From assembly GCF_038592985.1 (NCBI RefSeq), contig NZ_CP151951.1, positions 611,001-675,000 of the forward strand: a stretch of DNA of 64,000 nucleotides, written 5' to 3'. Source of the stretch: Paenibacillus sp. FSL R10-2782. GTDB lineage: Bacteria > Bacillota > Bacilli > Paenibacillales > Paenibacillaceae. Numbering within the stretch: the stretch's first letter is position 1; each line of letters starts with the position of its first letter. Positions 45,306 to 53,855 of the stretch are shown here, piece by piece. The notes beneath the pieces were generated by a model. The model did no database searches, was not told the origin of the DNA, and saw only the letters and a program-made list of their open reading frames with translations. A program made the position numbers and the translations under genes.

Positions 45306-45352
45306 ATAGAGGAATGACAGGATGATCCCGATTTCCTCTATTTGCCCATTTT
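45306..45352 (+). terminator. Terminator of the luxS operon
   Basis: Perfect nine-base arms ATAGAGGAA/TTCCTCTAT, followed by TTTGCCCATTTTATT. The T tract is interrupted. Confidence 0.55.
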
Positions 45353-45497
45353 ATTGATTATAAATCCAAAAACACAATGTACCGAATATGCAAATAAGCG
45401 ACAAAGGATATAGCAGCCACTTGCTAACCCTATTTTTAAAAATGATTACCAAACAAACAATACATATCCACGCAACTATCAATTGCCAGAAACCCAA
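45351..45497 (-). CDS. 48-residue two-helix membrane protein
   Basis: A very small protein with two hydrophobic helices separated by a short basic loop (KNRVSKW). TTG 45497 is preferred because GGGGAGG lies about ten bases upstream; a TTG at 45533 would run through that ribosome-binding site. The family is unknown. It lies in an AT-rich patch of other tiny genes. Confidence 0.5.
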   Translation of the reverse strand: MGFWQLIVAWICIVCLVIIFKNRVSKWLLYPLSLICIFGTLCFWIYNQ

Positions 45498-45627
45498 TGA
45501 ATCAACACCTCCCCATGACAGATACTTCGACAAAGTGAACGGACCGACCCAATAGTTCCCAAAAGTTGTGATTGGTCAATATTACTAAATCCATCTTCAT
45601 GCTAGTATTGCAGATGTGCTAAACTTT

Positions 45628-45735
45628 TCACCTTTTATTTTTATAAATTAGCGAACTAGCCGCGCTAACTGAGCCTTGAGATAATGCAAGGAGTCCGACT
45701 ACCACAGTCGAGAGTAAACCTGTCTTCTTTTTCAT
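45628..45735 (-). CDS. 35-residue peptide with signal-peptide-like N-terminus
   Basis: ATG 45735 to TGA 45628 encodes MKKKTGLLSTVVVGLLALSQ followed by GSVSA, ASS and a basic end IYKNKR. The positively charged start, hydrophobic core and AxA-like cleavage site (VSA/ASS) are those of a secreted peptide. There is no clear ribosome-binding site, so it could be the broken start of a longer exported protein. It might also be a signalling peptide. Confidence 0.35.
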   Translation of the reverse strand: MKKKTGLLSTVVVGLLALSQGSVSAASSLIYKNKR

Positions 45736-45810
45736 TTAAAATGGAATTATTGTGTAAATATATTTCCGATATTATCATAGATATAGTATAATGCTCAGTT
45801 ATTGGAGGTG

Positions 45811-46112
45811 ATGATATTTTTGGTCAAAAAAATAAAATAATTAAGTTCACTTTAAGAATTGTATTTATTTTACTAATATTGGGCTGGATTTATTATTATT
45901 CAGGATCTCATCCAAGTGAAACCGCTAAATTAGTCGAAGTTCATGATGATTACTTAGTCATCCAAAGCGATGCCTCTAACGGAGGCGAGATTAAAAAATT
46001 ATATATTTCTTCAAAATCCGTTATCCCTCCTCTTGTTGTGGGGAAAGAATATTACTTCGTGTCAGACCAAAGGTATTTTCAACGTCCTTATATCCGTTTT
46101 GTAGAAGACTAA
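45811..46112 (+). CDS. Small membrane-anchored protein with apparent frameshift in an A7 run
   Basis: GGAGG (45804-45808) precedes ATG 45811, whose frame (MIFLVKKIK) stops after nine codons. One extra A in the seven-A run at 45826-45832 would join it to the open frame behind. That frame reads NKIIKFTLRIVFILLILGWI, then a soluble part with VEVHDDYLVIQSDASNGGEIKK. The joined protein would be about 100 residues with one N-terminal helix. Alternatives are initiation at ATT 45816 in the main frame, slippage on the A run, or a pseudogene or sequencing error. The family is unknown. Confidence 0.5.
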
Positions 46113-46225
46113 AACATGAAAGGTCGCTTTGTTGTCCTTTCACAAAAGCGTATTTCTGTTTCCACTCTCTTAAAGTATTTATGGAAATGGTATAAATAGA
46201 AAATGACAGATATATAATGAACAAT

Positions 46226-46272
46226 AAGCACCATCATAACCATGTAGCTAGTGGTTTTGATGGTGCTTTTAT
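46226..46272. terminator. Bidirectional terminator near the helicase gene end
   Basis: Arms of 17 bases (AAGCACCATCATAACCA against TGGTTTTGATGGTGCTT, 16 of 17) with a T-rich tail on the plus strand and A-rich 5' side. Confidence 0.75.
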
Positions 46273-46305
46273 ACATTTTCAGGGGAAGAATGATTTAGTT
46301 TATGC

Positions 46306-48735
46306 CTATCTGGCCGGGATGCTGCGTGTCCCCTCTGTCATCGGGGATGAGCAGAGCGGGCACACTGGCGGCGTGCCTGCTCCAGCCGAAGCCGTTCGGC
46401 GGGCGCCTGTCGTATCGCGCCGCATCCACGCCTTGCAGGCGTCGTCGGTGCATTTCCACACGGGCACGCTGATGCGTGGCTCCTCCCGTGTACTTGCCAC
46501 CGACGAGGCCGTCCGCGCGGACCCGCTGCCCGGTCCGGGTCTGCTGCTCACGCGGGCAGCCGTGCTGGACACGGCCGCTCCGCTGCTGGAGCGGCTACCA
46601 TGCCCGGCAGCTCCCTTCGGCTGGCTGAAGCTGGTGCGCCGCGTTTCCTGCTTGGAAGCCTCAGGGGGTGTGACCCCATAGGCTTCCAGCAGGAAGCGCG
46701 ACACGGCGGCAGGCTTGCCGTGGTTGGAGGCGGGGGAGGTGATGTATAGCAGCTCCTTCGCCCGGGTGACGGCCACGTAGGCGAGGCGGCGCTCTTCCTC
46801 CAGCGCCGCGTCGTTATCTACGGCCGCTGCGGGGGCTGCGCCTGCCCGCCGATCCTCTGGCAGCTCGCTGTGCAACGCAGAGCTGTGCGGCAGGATGCCT
46901 TCGCTGGCGCCGATCCAGTAGACGCAAGGGAACTCCAGTCCCTTGGCTCGGTGGATCGTCATGAGGCGGACAGCATCGCTGTCTTCCTCTCTGCGCAGCG
47001 ATTCCATCTGACGGTGGCGCTCGGAAAGCTCGTCCGCAAAGCTGACGAACGCCTCCACCGTGTCAAACCGCTTCGCCGCCGTTTCCAGCTCCTCCAGGCT
47101 TTCCTGCATTGTTTCCTTATAATGAGTCCATGCGCCTGTATCGCCGCTTTCCAAATATTTATCATAGAAAACACGCCGCATTTCCTGAATGGCATAGGTC
47201 GGCTTCATCGTGGTGAGGCTGCGAATCAGCCGGATACGCTCCTTCACCTGTTCACGCTGAAAGTCGCGCAGCCGATCCCAACGGCTGAGATGGATTAACG
47301 GATATTTTTTAGCCTGCTGCTTTTCCTCGCGCATAATCCATTCCATCCCTGCTTCACGGGAGACATACAGCGGCCCAAGGGTACTCGGAATGGATTCCAT
47401 CCGCCGGGGGTTCAACGACAGACGCAAGTGATCCATCAAGGGACGAATCAGGGATTGGTCATAAAATACAGCCCCGGCTCCGTACTGAATAAACGGTACA
47501 TCCCGCATGATTAATTGCTCAAAAATAGAACGGCTTCCGCTGGCTGTCCGATGCAAAATTGCGATATCCCTATAGCGAAGCCGACCTTCCTCTACCTGTC
47601 CGAGCAGATGTGTAACAATATGCGCCGCTTCTTCCTCCGGCCCGGATGGCGTGGCAAACTGTGGGGGCAGGCCCTCACGTCCGGCAGCCGACAGGCGCTT
47701 GGAGCGTCGGTGGACGTTTTTGGCGACAATGTTGGAGCCCAGCCCCAAAATCCGCGCATCGCTGCGGTAATTAATATCAAGGGTAATGACTTTCGCATCC
47801 TTGTAGACCTTGTCGAACTCCAGAATGGATTCCTGACGTGCCCCGTTAAAGGTGTAGATCGTCTGGTCATCATCACCGACGACCATCAGATTGCGGTGAC
47901 GGGCAGCCAATCGCTGCACCATTTCATATTGCAGGGCATTCGTATCCTGAAACTCATCGACCATGATGTGGGAAAAACGCCGTTGAAGCGGCTGAAGCAC
48001 ATCCGGGTCACGTAGTAGAACGGAAGCACGCAGCAGAATATCGTCAAAATCCATTTTATTGCGTTCCTGCTTCCAGGCTTCATAAGCGAGCATGGCACGC
48101 TTGGCATCCGATTCCTCGCGTACGGTTTCCGGCAGCTCGTCTGCGCTGCGGCCTTCCGCCTTCCAGGCGGAGAGGGCGGACAGCAGGCTTTCAGGCTGGA
48201 AGGCCTCGCTAAGCCCGAGCTGGCGCAGCATCATTTTCATAACGGTGTGCTGGGCCTGCGTTTCGCCGAATACTTCATCCTGCACACCGCGATGCCGCAG
48301 CATCGCCAAAGCGAACGAGTGGAAGGTACGCGCTTGGACGGCACGTGCGGCTGCCGGGCGCACACCGGGCAGTCCTGCGATGCGCAGCTTCATTTCGGCA
48401 GCCGCCTTGCTGGTGAAGGTCACCAGCAGGATGGACGATGCAGGAACATCTCGCAGTGCCATCAGGTAGCCCGCACGGGCGGCCAACACGGTGGTTTTGC
48501 CGCAACCTGCCCCGGCTAGTGTCAGCAGGGGGCCTTTACCATGACGGACAGCCTGAATTTGCGGGCGATTCAAGTGAATACCCGCGTTCTCCAAAGCTCT
48601 GAAATAAGCCGAGTCGCCGTCACTGTCAGATACCAGCGTTGAGCTGGTATCCATAGAAGCACGGGGGGCCTGCGGGCTTGACGCTGAATAAGGAACCCCG
48701 ATAGGACGGGGGTAAAAAGCAGGATTTGGGTCCAT
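46306..48735 (-). CDS. UvrD/PcrA-like DNA helicase with zinc-ribbon tail
   Basis: An 809-residue superfamily 1A helicase. The Walker A is AGAGCGKTTVL, Walker B MVDEFQDTNALQYEM, motif III GDDDQTIYTFNGA, and motif V/VI TIHRAKGLEFPCVYWIGASEG and VAVTRAKELLY. The last about 110 residues are a Ser/Ala/Arg-rich linker and a putative Zn ribbon (CTDDAC...CPLC). ATG 48735 is chosen; AAGGGG lies upstream. It differs from housekeeping PcrA in sequence and tail and may be an accessory repair helicase. Confidence 0.9.
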   Translation of the reverse strand: MDPNPAFYPRPIGVPYSASSPQAPRASMDTSSTLVSDSDGDSAYFRALENAGIHLNRPQIQAVRHGKGPLLTLAGAGCGKTTVLAARAGYLMALRDVPASSILLVTFTSKAAAEMKLRIAGLPGVRPAAARAVQARTFHSFALAMLRHRGVQDEVFGETQAQHTVMKMMLRQLGLSEAFQPESLLSALSAWKAEGRSADELPETVREESDAKRAMLAYEAWKQERNKMDFDDILLRASVLLRDPDVLQPLQRRFSHIMVDEFQDTNALQYEMVQRLAARHRNLMVVGDDDQTIYTFNGARQESILEFDKVYKDAKVITLDINYRSDARILGLGSNIVAKNVHRRSKRLSAAGREGLPPQFATPSGPEEEAAHIVTHLLGQVEEGRLRYRDIAILHRTASGSRSIFEQLIMRDVPFIQYGAGAVFYDQSLIRPLMDHLRLSLNPRRMESIPSTLGPLYVSREAGMEWIMREEKQQAKKYPLIHLSRWDRLRDFQREQVKERIRLIRSLTTMKPTYAIQEMRRVFYDKYLESGDTGAWTHYKETMQESLEELETAAKRFDTVEAFVSFADELSERHRQMESLRREEDSDAVRLMTIHRAKGLEFPCVYWIGASEGILPHSSALHSELPEDRRAGAAPAAAVDNDAALEEERRLAYVAVTRAKELLYITSPASNHGKPAAVSRFLLEAYGVTPPEASKQETRRTSFSQPKGAAGHGSRSSSGAAVSSTAARVSSRPGPGSGSARTASSVASTREEPRISVPVWKCTDDACKAWMRRDTTGARRTASAGAGTPPVCPLCSSPMTEGTRSIPAR

Positions 48736-49044
48736 GATCCTGAAACCCCTTTCGATTATAAAATCTTCCATTTTCACAAATGGGGGTAGTTTTTGGTATG
48801 ATAGAGTTCTAGTCAGCATAAGCTGCTCTTGAGAACAAGACGATGGACTGAAATATATGCTGAAACGCATGCGGGTCTGGACAGATCGTTAGAACGTCAG
48901 AACGTTGCCGCTGATGTTTGCATCCTTCAAAAAGGCGATATGACCGCATTCCATTATACAGGAGTTCGAGGTTTGCCAACAGAAAAAAACTTGGATATAT
49001 GCACGGTACGGGGAAATCCGGCTGGATATAGGGAGGAAATCACG
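48736..49044. other. Divergent promoter region of helicase and zinc-ribbon genes
   Basis: A possible plus-strand promoter is TTCACA (48773-48778), 18 bases, TATGAT (48797-48802), giving a leader of about 235 bases. A tandem AGAACGTC/AGAACGTT repeat lies near 48893-48906. Nothing else is recognised. Confidence 0.4.
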
Positions 49045-49899
49045 ATGAATCTGATTCAACGTATTAAAGAAGGCGCGAATCGCGCTACAGAAAAGGCACA
49101 GCATGCTGTCGAGATTAGTAAAATAAATTCACAAATTACAACGATTCAGCAGGAAATGGATGTTCATTTTTTGCGAATGGGTCAAATTTTTTATGAAGGC
49201 TACCGGGCATCCGATATGTCGGTGGCAGAAAAGGAAATGACACAGCTATCTACCGCTTGTGATGAGCTACAGGATGAAATTGACGAGCTGCGCGGTAGAA
49301 TTGCAGAGCTGAAAAATGCTTATTTATGCACCTGTGGAGCTGTTGTGCCGCTGGATGCGAATTTTTGCCCGAAATGTGGGCGCAAGCTGAATGAGGGACA
49401 GGCTGCTTCCAAGCAAGTGGCTGCTGTGCGCGAAGAAGTGCCCACGGGTGTATATTCGTTTGATCTGCGCAAGCAAGAAGAACCAGCCAAGAGCTCTGAG
49501 CCTGCTTACAACCATTACGAAGAGCATGGGCCGTATGATCAGCATGAACTGGAGCAGCATGAGCTGAATGAAACACATGATCCATCCAGCCTGGACCGTA
49601 ACTATACAGTTTCCGATTTTACACCGGAAGAAAAAGCGGCCTTCGATGAAGAGTGGGAGCGTCGTCGCCAGGAAGAACTGGAGCAAGAGCACCGTCGATT
49701 GGAGGAGCTGGAACGTGAACGGGAGCGTCAGGAGGAACTGGACGAGCGTATTCGATACTGGAAGGCCAACAACTCCGAGGCAGAAAAGCCAGCAATTCCG
49801 GCTGCACAGGTACGTGAGAATGTGAAATGCCAAATTTGCACAGCCGAGCTGCCCAAAGGCTCCAAGTGGTGCCCGCGTTGCGGAGCTGAACAGATTTGA
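49045..49899 (+). CDS. Coiled-coil zinc-ribbon protein
   Basis: A 284-residue protein. An N-terminal coiled coil (about residues 10-90) is followed by zinc ribbon 1 CTCGAVVPLDANFCPKCG, an acidic disordered region with His/Glu-rich repeats and a charged coiled coil (EEWERRRQEELEQEHRRLEE). Zinc ribbon 2 CQICTAELPKGSKWCPRCG ends the chain. The architecture suggests a scaffold, but the function is unknown. GGGAGGAAA precedes ATG. The TrmB-like gene follows at once. Confidence 0.75.
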   Translation: MNLIQRIKEGANRATEKAQHAVEISKINSQITTIQQEMDVHFLRMGQIFYEGYRASDMSVAEKEMTQLSTACDELQDEIDELRGRIAELKNAYLCTCGAVVPLDANFCPKCGRKLNEGQAASKQVAAVREEVPTGVYSFDLRKQEEPAKSSEPAYNHYEEHGPYDQHELEQHELNETHDPSSLDRNYTVSDFTPEEKAAFDEEWERRRQEELEQEHRRLEELERERERQEELDERIRYWKANNSEAEKPAIPAAQVRENVKCQICTAELPKGSKWCPRCGAEQI

Positions 49900-49964
49900 C
49901 GCAGCCGAGCAGGCTACCGCAGGACATGGACAGAACGCCGGGCAGCATAGGGGGAACGGAATAT

Positions 49965-50753
49965 ATGGAGCGTTTGCTGCAACATCTGCGGAATCTGGGA
50001 TTTACGGAAATGGAAGCCAAGGTTATGATCGAGCTATCAAGGCAAAATGCGGCCTCCGGCTATGAAGTCGCCAAGCGTCTGGGTGCATCACGCTCCAACG
50101 TATACGCGGCTTTGCAGCGTCTGGCCGGGCAGGGGTATCTCAGGGCGAGTGCTGGAGAGCCTGTGCGCTACAGCATGCTGCCGTCGGATGAGCTGACCCG
50201 GATGATTGAAGGGCAGTTGCAGGAGTCCCTGCGTGCGATTGAGAAGGAAATGCCAAGAGCAGAGCCAGCCCAGCCGACCTTTTATAACGCGGAGGGCGAC
50301 CGGAATGTACTGGAAAGCCTGTCACGTGAGCTGGAACGGGCGGAGCATGAGATTGTGCTTGATTTGTGGCGGGAGGAAGCTGAGCTGTTACGGGCAGAAT
50401 TGGAAAAAGCCGAAAAACGGGGTGTACGGCTGCTATGGTCCTGCGATAATGGCGAAAGCGTGCTGGGACCGTGGCTGCCGCGAGCGTCTGGCAACAACGG
50501 ACAGGAGCCAGCGGGGCGCAAATTTTCTTTTGTCATTGATCGGCGCTGGTGCATGCTGGGCATGCGGGGAGAGAATTGCCCGACACAGGCGCTCATTACC
50601 GAGCATCCGGTGATGACAGGACTGCTGCTGAATCATTTTGCCCAGGATCTGATTCTGTACGAGCTGGAGCATGACATGGGCAGTGAACTGTCGACCCGGT
50701 ATGGCTGGCGGTATGAGGGCATAATCGGTAAATATATGTCCGCTGGAGAATAA
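49965..50753 (+). CDS. TrmB-family transcriptional regulator
   Basis: A 262-residue regulator. The N-terminal winged helix reads LGFTEMEAKVMIELSRQNAASGYEVAKRLGASRSNVYAALQRL, the TrmB pattern. The C-terminal PLD-like sensor domain shows LDLWREEAELLRAELEKAEKRGV. TrmB proteins often sense sugars. ATG 49965 has GGGGGAA seven bases upstream; a TTG at 49896 would overlap the preceding stop codon and add 23 residues. Probably cotranscribed with the zinc-ribbon gene. Confidence 0.82.
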   Translation: MERLLQHLRNLGFTEMEAKVMIELSRQNAASGYEVAKRLGASRSNVYAALQRLAGQGYLRASAGEPVRYSMLPSDELTRMIEGQLQESLRAIEKEMPRAEPAQPTFYNAEGDRNVLESLSRELERAEHEIVLDLWREEAELLRAELEKAEKRGVRLLWSCDNGESVLGPWLPRASGNNGQEPAGRKFSFVIDRRWCMLGMRGENCPTQALITEHPVMTGLLLNHFAQDLILYELEHDMGSELSTRYGWRYEGIIGKYMSAGE

Positions 50754-50761
50754 AATAAGTT

Positions 50762-51394
50762 TTATCGGGCGGGAAGTTCCATCAGAGCCCGGCATATAGA
50801 TGTAATGTATCCGGCCTTATGAGGTACGAATTGATCCGATGTGATCAGGCGACGATGCTGTTCGGGGCTCGGCCCCGAGGATATGCCGTTGGCTTCGAGA
50901 AAAGGAATGCGGCCTTCGAAGAGGGCCAGTGCCTGTTCGAGGTCTGCCTCGTATAGCCCGGCCACTTCTTCTTGCTGGAGACGATAGTCCTCCAATGGCT
51001 GGTTCGACAGCAATCCAAACACCGAGCTGACCTCACGGTCCCAAAAAGATGTGCCCTGCGCGGTTCCTTTGCTCTCATATCGGACGGCCATCAGCGGTGT
51101 CAATGAGGTAAAGGGAACGTGAATGCCCAGTTCTTCCTCTAACTCACGTGCTGCCTGAGATACCTCCTCACCTGCCGTTAAATGGCCTGCTGCCGTAATA
51201 TCGTAGTAGCCGGGAAAAGTGTCCTTCGTATCCTGGCGCTGTTGAAAAAGCAAGCGGCGGCCTGTTGAAGTATCTCGTGCCAGCCAGCAGTGAAAGGTAT
51301 GGTGCCAGTATCCCTTGGCGTGTGCATCTTGGCGGGAAGCTGTGCCAAGGGGCTTATCTTCATCATCATAGATGTCCAGAAGCTCGCTAGTCAT
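50762..51394 (-). CDS. NUDIX hydrolase, Idi-like
   Basis: A 210-residue protein with the Idi/YfcD-type N-terminus (LLDIYDDEDKPLG, GYWHHTFHCWL). The Nudix box GHLTAGEEVSQAARELEEELGI is one residue shorter than the strict consensus but keeps the catalytic Glu residues. It probably hydrolyses a nucleotide-linked or isoprenoid-like diphosphate; the substrate is unknown. Convergent with the TrmB gene, gap of eight bases. Confidence 0.87.
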   Translation of the reverse strand: MTSELLDIYDDEDKPLGTASRQDAHAKGYWHHTFHCWLARDTSTGRRLLFQQRQDTKDTFPGYYDITAAGHLTAGEEVSQAARELEEELGIHVPFTSLTPLMAVRYESKGTAQGTSFWDREVSSVFGLLSNQPLEDYRLQQEEVAGLYEADLEQALALFEGRIPFLEANGISSGPSPEQHRRLITSDQFVPHKAGYITSICRALMELPAR

Positions 51395-51568
51395 CGTGGT
51401 TCCTCCTCATTATAAGCAGATGTAAAAGGTCTATTTTACAGTATAACGTGTTTTCCGTCCTGACGATATGAAGGCGGCTATGGAATGTGGAGTGGGGTTT
51501 GGGGTATGCTGGGAACGTGGAGATTTACGCCATAAAAATAGGTATACGATCGAAAGGAGCGATTTTAC

Positions 51569-51862
51569 ATGGAATGTATCGTACATTTTCGGGTCATGCA
51601 TCCGGAAGAACCCAAGGAGCTGCGCGGATTGATTATGCTGGAAAGCGGTGGCAAGCCGGGTATTGATCAAATCACGGATATGTTCAAAAATATGGGTTAT
51701 GATGTCCGTCCGGACAATCCGGAGGAATTGATTTTCAAGCCAGTCGATGCCAGAGCGAATTATACATATATCCGGGTTATTGAGCTGGATACGGGTGAGG
51801 AAGTTTATCAGGAAGACCGGGATTTACGTGCGATCCTTGAAACCTTGCTGAATAAGCATTAA
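51569..51862 (+). CDS. Conserved-looking hypothetical protein (97 residues)
   Basis: A soluble alpha/beta protein with no domain I recognise. It begins MECIVHFRVMHPEEPKELRG and ends in a helix. AAAGGAG lies upstream of ATG. It precedes the phosphatase gene by 74 bases on the same strand, so cotranscription is possible. Confidence 0.6.
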   Translation: MECIVHFRVMHPEEPKELRGLIMLESGGKPGIDQITDMFKNMGYDVRPDNPEELIFKPVDARANYTYIRVIELDTGEEVYQEDRDLRAILETLLNKH

Positions 51863-51936
51863 GAGTTTAGGAGGGCTACGAATAGGATGAGATCAAGCTG
51901 TCCTGTTGTCATTTCATAGAAACGGAGAAAAGAAAT

Positions 51937-52638
51937 ATGAGATTGTATATCATTCGGCACGCAGATCCTGATTATCCGAACAATACCATAACTCCGGAAG
52001 GGCATTTAGAGGCTCAGGCCCTGGCCAAGCGGCTTTCCAGTCATGGACTGGACCGTATTTATGCTTCTCCTATGGGGCGTGCGCTGGATACGATGCGATA
52101 CACCGCCGATTCTCTCGGTATGACTCATGAAGTGGAGCACTGGACGCAGGAGCTGGGATTGAAGCTGGAGGAAACGCCTTACGGGCGTCTCTCTCATTGG
52201 GATTTACCCGGTGAAGTGATCCGCTCTGAGATGCCTCTGCCGACGCATGACTCCTGGAAGGAGATTTCCTATTATCAGGGAACGCAAAGCCCCGAAACCT
52301 TCGAGCAGCTAAAGCTGCATTCCGATGAATTCTTGAAGCGCCAAGGCTTTGAGCGGGTTGGGGGCAAATATCGGATTTTGAAGCATACCGAAGACCGGGT
52401 GGCCGTATTTTGCCATGGCGGCTTCGGACTGACCTGGCTTGCCCATCTACTGGAGCTGCCACTGGCCCTAGTCTGGTCCGGTTTCTGGATGCCGCCTAGC
52501 TCCGTAACCACGATCTTGTTTGATGAGCGTTCCAAGGAGTGGGCGACTCCCCGTTGCATCGGCTTCGGTGACGTCTCCCATCTATACGCAGAGGGCTTGC
52601 CCGTCAGGCCCCGTGGCATTATCACCAATTTTAGCTGA
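51937..52638 (+). CDS. Histidine phosphatase superfamily protein
   Basis: A 233-residue phosphoglycerate-mutase-like phosphatase. The N-terminal phosphohistidine is in LYIIRHADPDYP (RHG-like RHA) and the second catalytic His in VAVFCHGGFGLTW. YASPMGRALDT contributes the conserved Arg. Substrates of this group include sugar phosphates and nucleotides; it is not a glycolytic enzyme. AGGAGG-like sites precede the start weakly. A strong terminator follows. Confidence 0.9.
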   Translation: MRLYIIRHADPDYPNNTITPEGHLEAQALAKRLSSHGLDRIYASPMGRALDTMRYTADSLGMTHEVEHWTQELGLKLEETPYGRLSHWDLPGEVIRSEMPLPTHDSWKEISYYQGTQSPETFEQLKLHSDEFLKRQGFERVGGKYRILKHTEDRVAVFCHGGFGLTWLAHLLELPLALVWSGFWMPPSSVTTILFDERSKEWATPRCIGFGDVSHLYAEGLPVRPRGIITNFS

Positions 52639-52660
52639 TCAAGCCTTCAATACTATAATC

Positions 52661-52698
52661 AAAGCGGCTTAGACGTTTCATCGTCTAAGCCGCTTTTT
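52661..52698 (+). terminator. Strong intrinsic terminator
   Basis: AAAGCGGCTTAGACG/CGTCTAAGCCGCTTT perfect arms and TTTTT. Confidence 0.9.
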
Positions 52699-52745
52699 GT
52701 AGTTATATCAATGGTTCTTGATCGACGCTTCCCGGCTGAAATCGG

Positions 52746-53240
52746 TTAGTGTGCTTCTACGTAACCTTCCAGCTTGGAGGTACAATGTGCGCAGCGGGTT
52801 GCAGCCTTGGGAATTTCCGACAGACAGTGTGGACACTCCTTGGTCGTTTTTTCTTGAGGAGGTTTTTCTTCCTCTTTACGCTTCAGCATGTTGATTCCTT
52901 TGACCAGCAGGAACACGCAGAAGGCCACGATCATAAAGTCAAGCAGGACGTTAATAAACTGTCCGTAAGCAAGAACGGCGATCCCTGCATCTTTGGCTTG
53001 TGCCAGAGTCATGCGTGTACCGTCAGCATTCAAAGGCTCGGCAGTTCTTAAAGCAACATATAGGTCTGGAAAATTCATGCCGCCCAGAAGCTTACCAATC
53101 GGAGGCATAATAATATCATTTACTACAGAAGTGACAATCTTGCCGAACGCTCCACCGATGATAACACCGACCGCGAGATCAATCACGTTACCCCGTACAG
53201 CAAATTCCTTAAACTCCTTAATAAAACCTTTTCCGTTCAT
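52746..53240 (-). CDS. mscL: Large-conductance mechanosensitive channel with zinc-ribbon tail
   Basis: A 164-residue channel. The MscL core ([24 protein letters not shown]..., two membrane helices, pore pattern [12 protein letters not shown]) is followed by a charged linker KRKEEEKPP and an extra zinc ribbon CPHC...CAHC near the C-terminus. MscL is usually about 130-150 residues, so the tail is an addition. ATG 53240 has AAGGTGAG upstream. It opens under hypo-osmotic stress; the tail may sense metal, redox or partners. Confidence 0.9.
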   Translation of the reverse strand: MNGKGFIKEFKEFAVRGNVIDLAVGVIIGGAFGKIVTSVVNDIIMPPIGKLLGGMNFPDLYVALRTAEPLNADGTRMTLAQAKDAGIAVLAYGQFINVLLDFMIVAFCVFLLVKGINMLKRKEEEKPPQEKTTKECPHCLSEIPKAATRCAHCTSKLEGYVEAH

Positions 53241-53330
53241 ATGAATGCTCACCTTCTTTACATAAAATCATTTATCTATAATACATGCTATGTCAATTGA
53301 GGGCAATTCCAAATTGTTTATATTGCACCT

Positions 53331-53357
53331 TGTCACAAATCCACAGCTTCATTTGTC
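53331..53357 (+). promoter_or_regulatory. ECF41-type promoter
   Basis: TGTCACA (53331-53337), a 16-base spacer and TGTC (53354-53357). The ECF41 consensus is TGTCACA and CGTC, so all -35 bases and three of four -10 bases match. It lies 36 bases before the start of the decarboxylase/sigma operon, which implies autoregulation. Confidence 0.72.
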
Positions 53358-53392
53358 TTCTAAGTGTAAACCAATGATGGAGGCGATGTTTC

Positions 53393-53836
53393 GTGAGTTT
53401 AAGACTGAATTACAGAGCAGTGAGCCCAAGTACGTTTAAGACTATGATGGAGATGGAAAAATATATTTCCGGACGTTTTACAGACAAGGTGCTGTATGAG
53501 CTGCTGAAAATCAGAGTATCCCAGATCAACGGGTGTTCCTATTGCTTGGACATGCATGCCAAGGATCTACTGAAACTGGGGGACTATGGGGATCACATTT
53601 TGCAGTTGGCCCTGTGGCGTGAGATTCCTTTGTTCACACAAAAAGAACGTGCTATGCTTGAATTAGCTGAAGCAGTTACCCGTATTTCTGAACAAGGGGT
53701 GCCTGCGGATTTGTATAATCGGGTCAGGGAACATTTTAGTGAGGAAGAATATGTGGACTTAATCATGGCGGTTAACGTCATTAACAGTTGGAACCGGATT
53801 GCTATTGCGACGGGGATGTATCCGGGTAGTCTCTAA
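53393..53836 (+). CDS. Carboxymuconolactone decarboxylase/AhpD-like protein
   Basis: A 147-residue all-helical protein. The CMD motif NGCSYCLDMHAKDL has the CxxC-x3-H redox centre. It probably acts as an alkylhydroperoxidase-type thiol enzyme. GTG start with GGAGG nine bases upstream. It is first in a two-gene operon with an ECF41 sigma factor, which family studies link to such COE (carboxymuconolactone decarboxylase, oxidoreductase, epimerase) proteins. Confidence 0.9.
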   Translation: MSLRLNYRAVSPSTFKTMMEMEKYISGRFTDKVLYELLKIRVSQINGCSYCLDMHAKDLLKLGDYGDHILQLALWREIPLFTQKERAMLELAEAVTRISEQGVPADLYNRVREHFSEEEYVDLIMAVNVINSWNRIAIATGMYPGSL

Positions 53837-53855
53837 TCGAACAGGGGGCCATACT

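Noticed and set aside
46217..46681. 154-codon plus-strand ORF opposite the helicase gene end
   Set aside because: It begins inside a terminator hairpin, has no ribosome-binding site, and mirrors the GC-rich, low-complexity helicase tail on the other strand.
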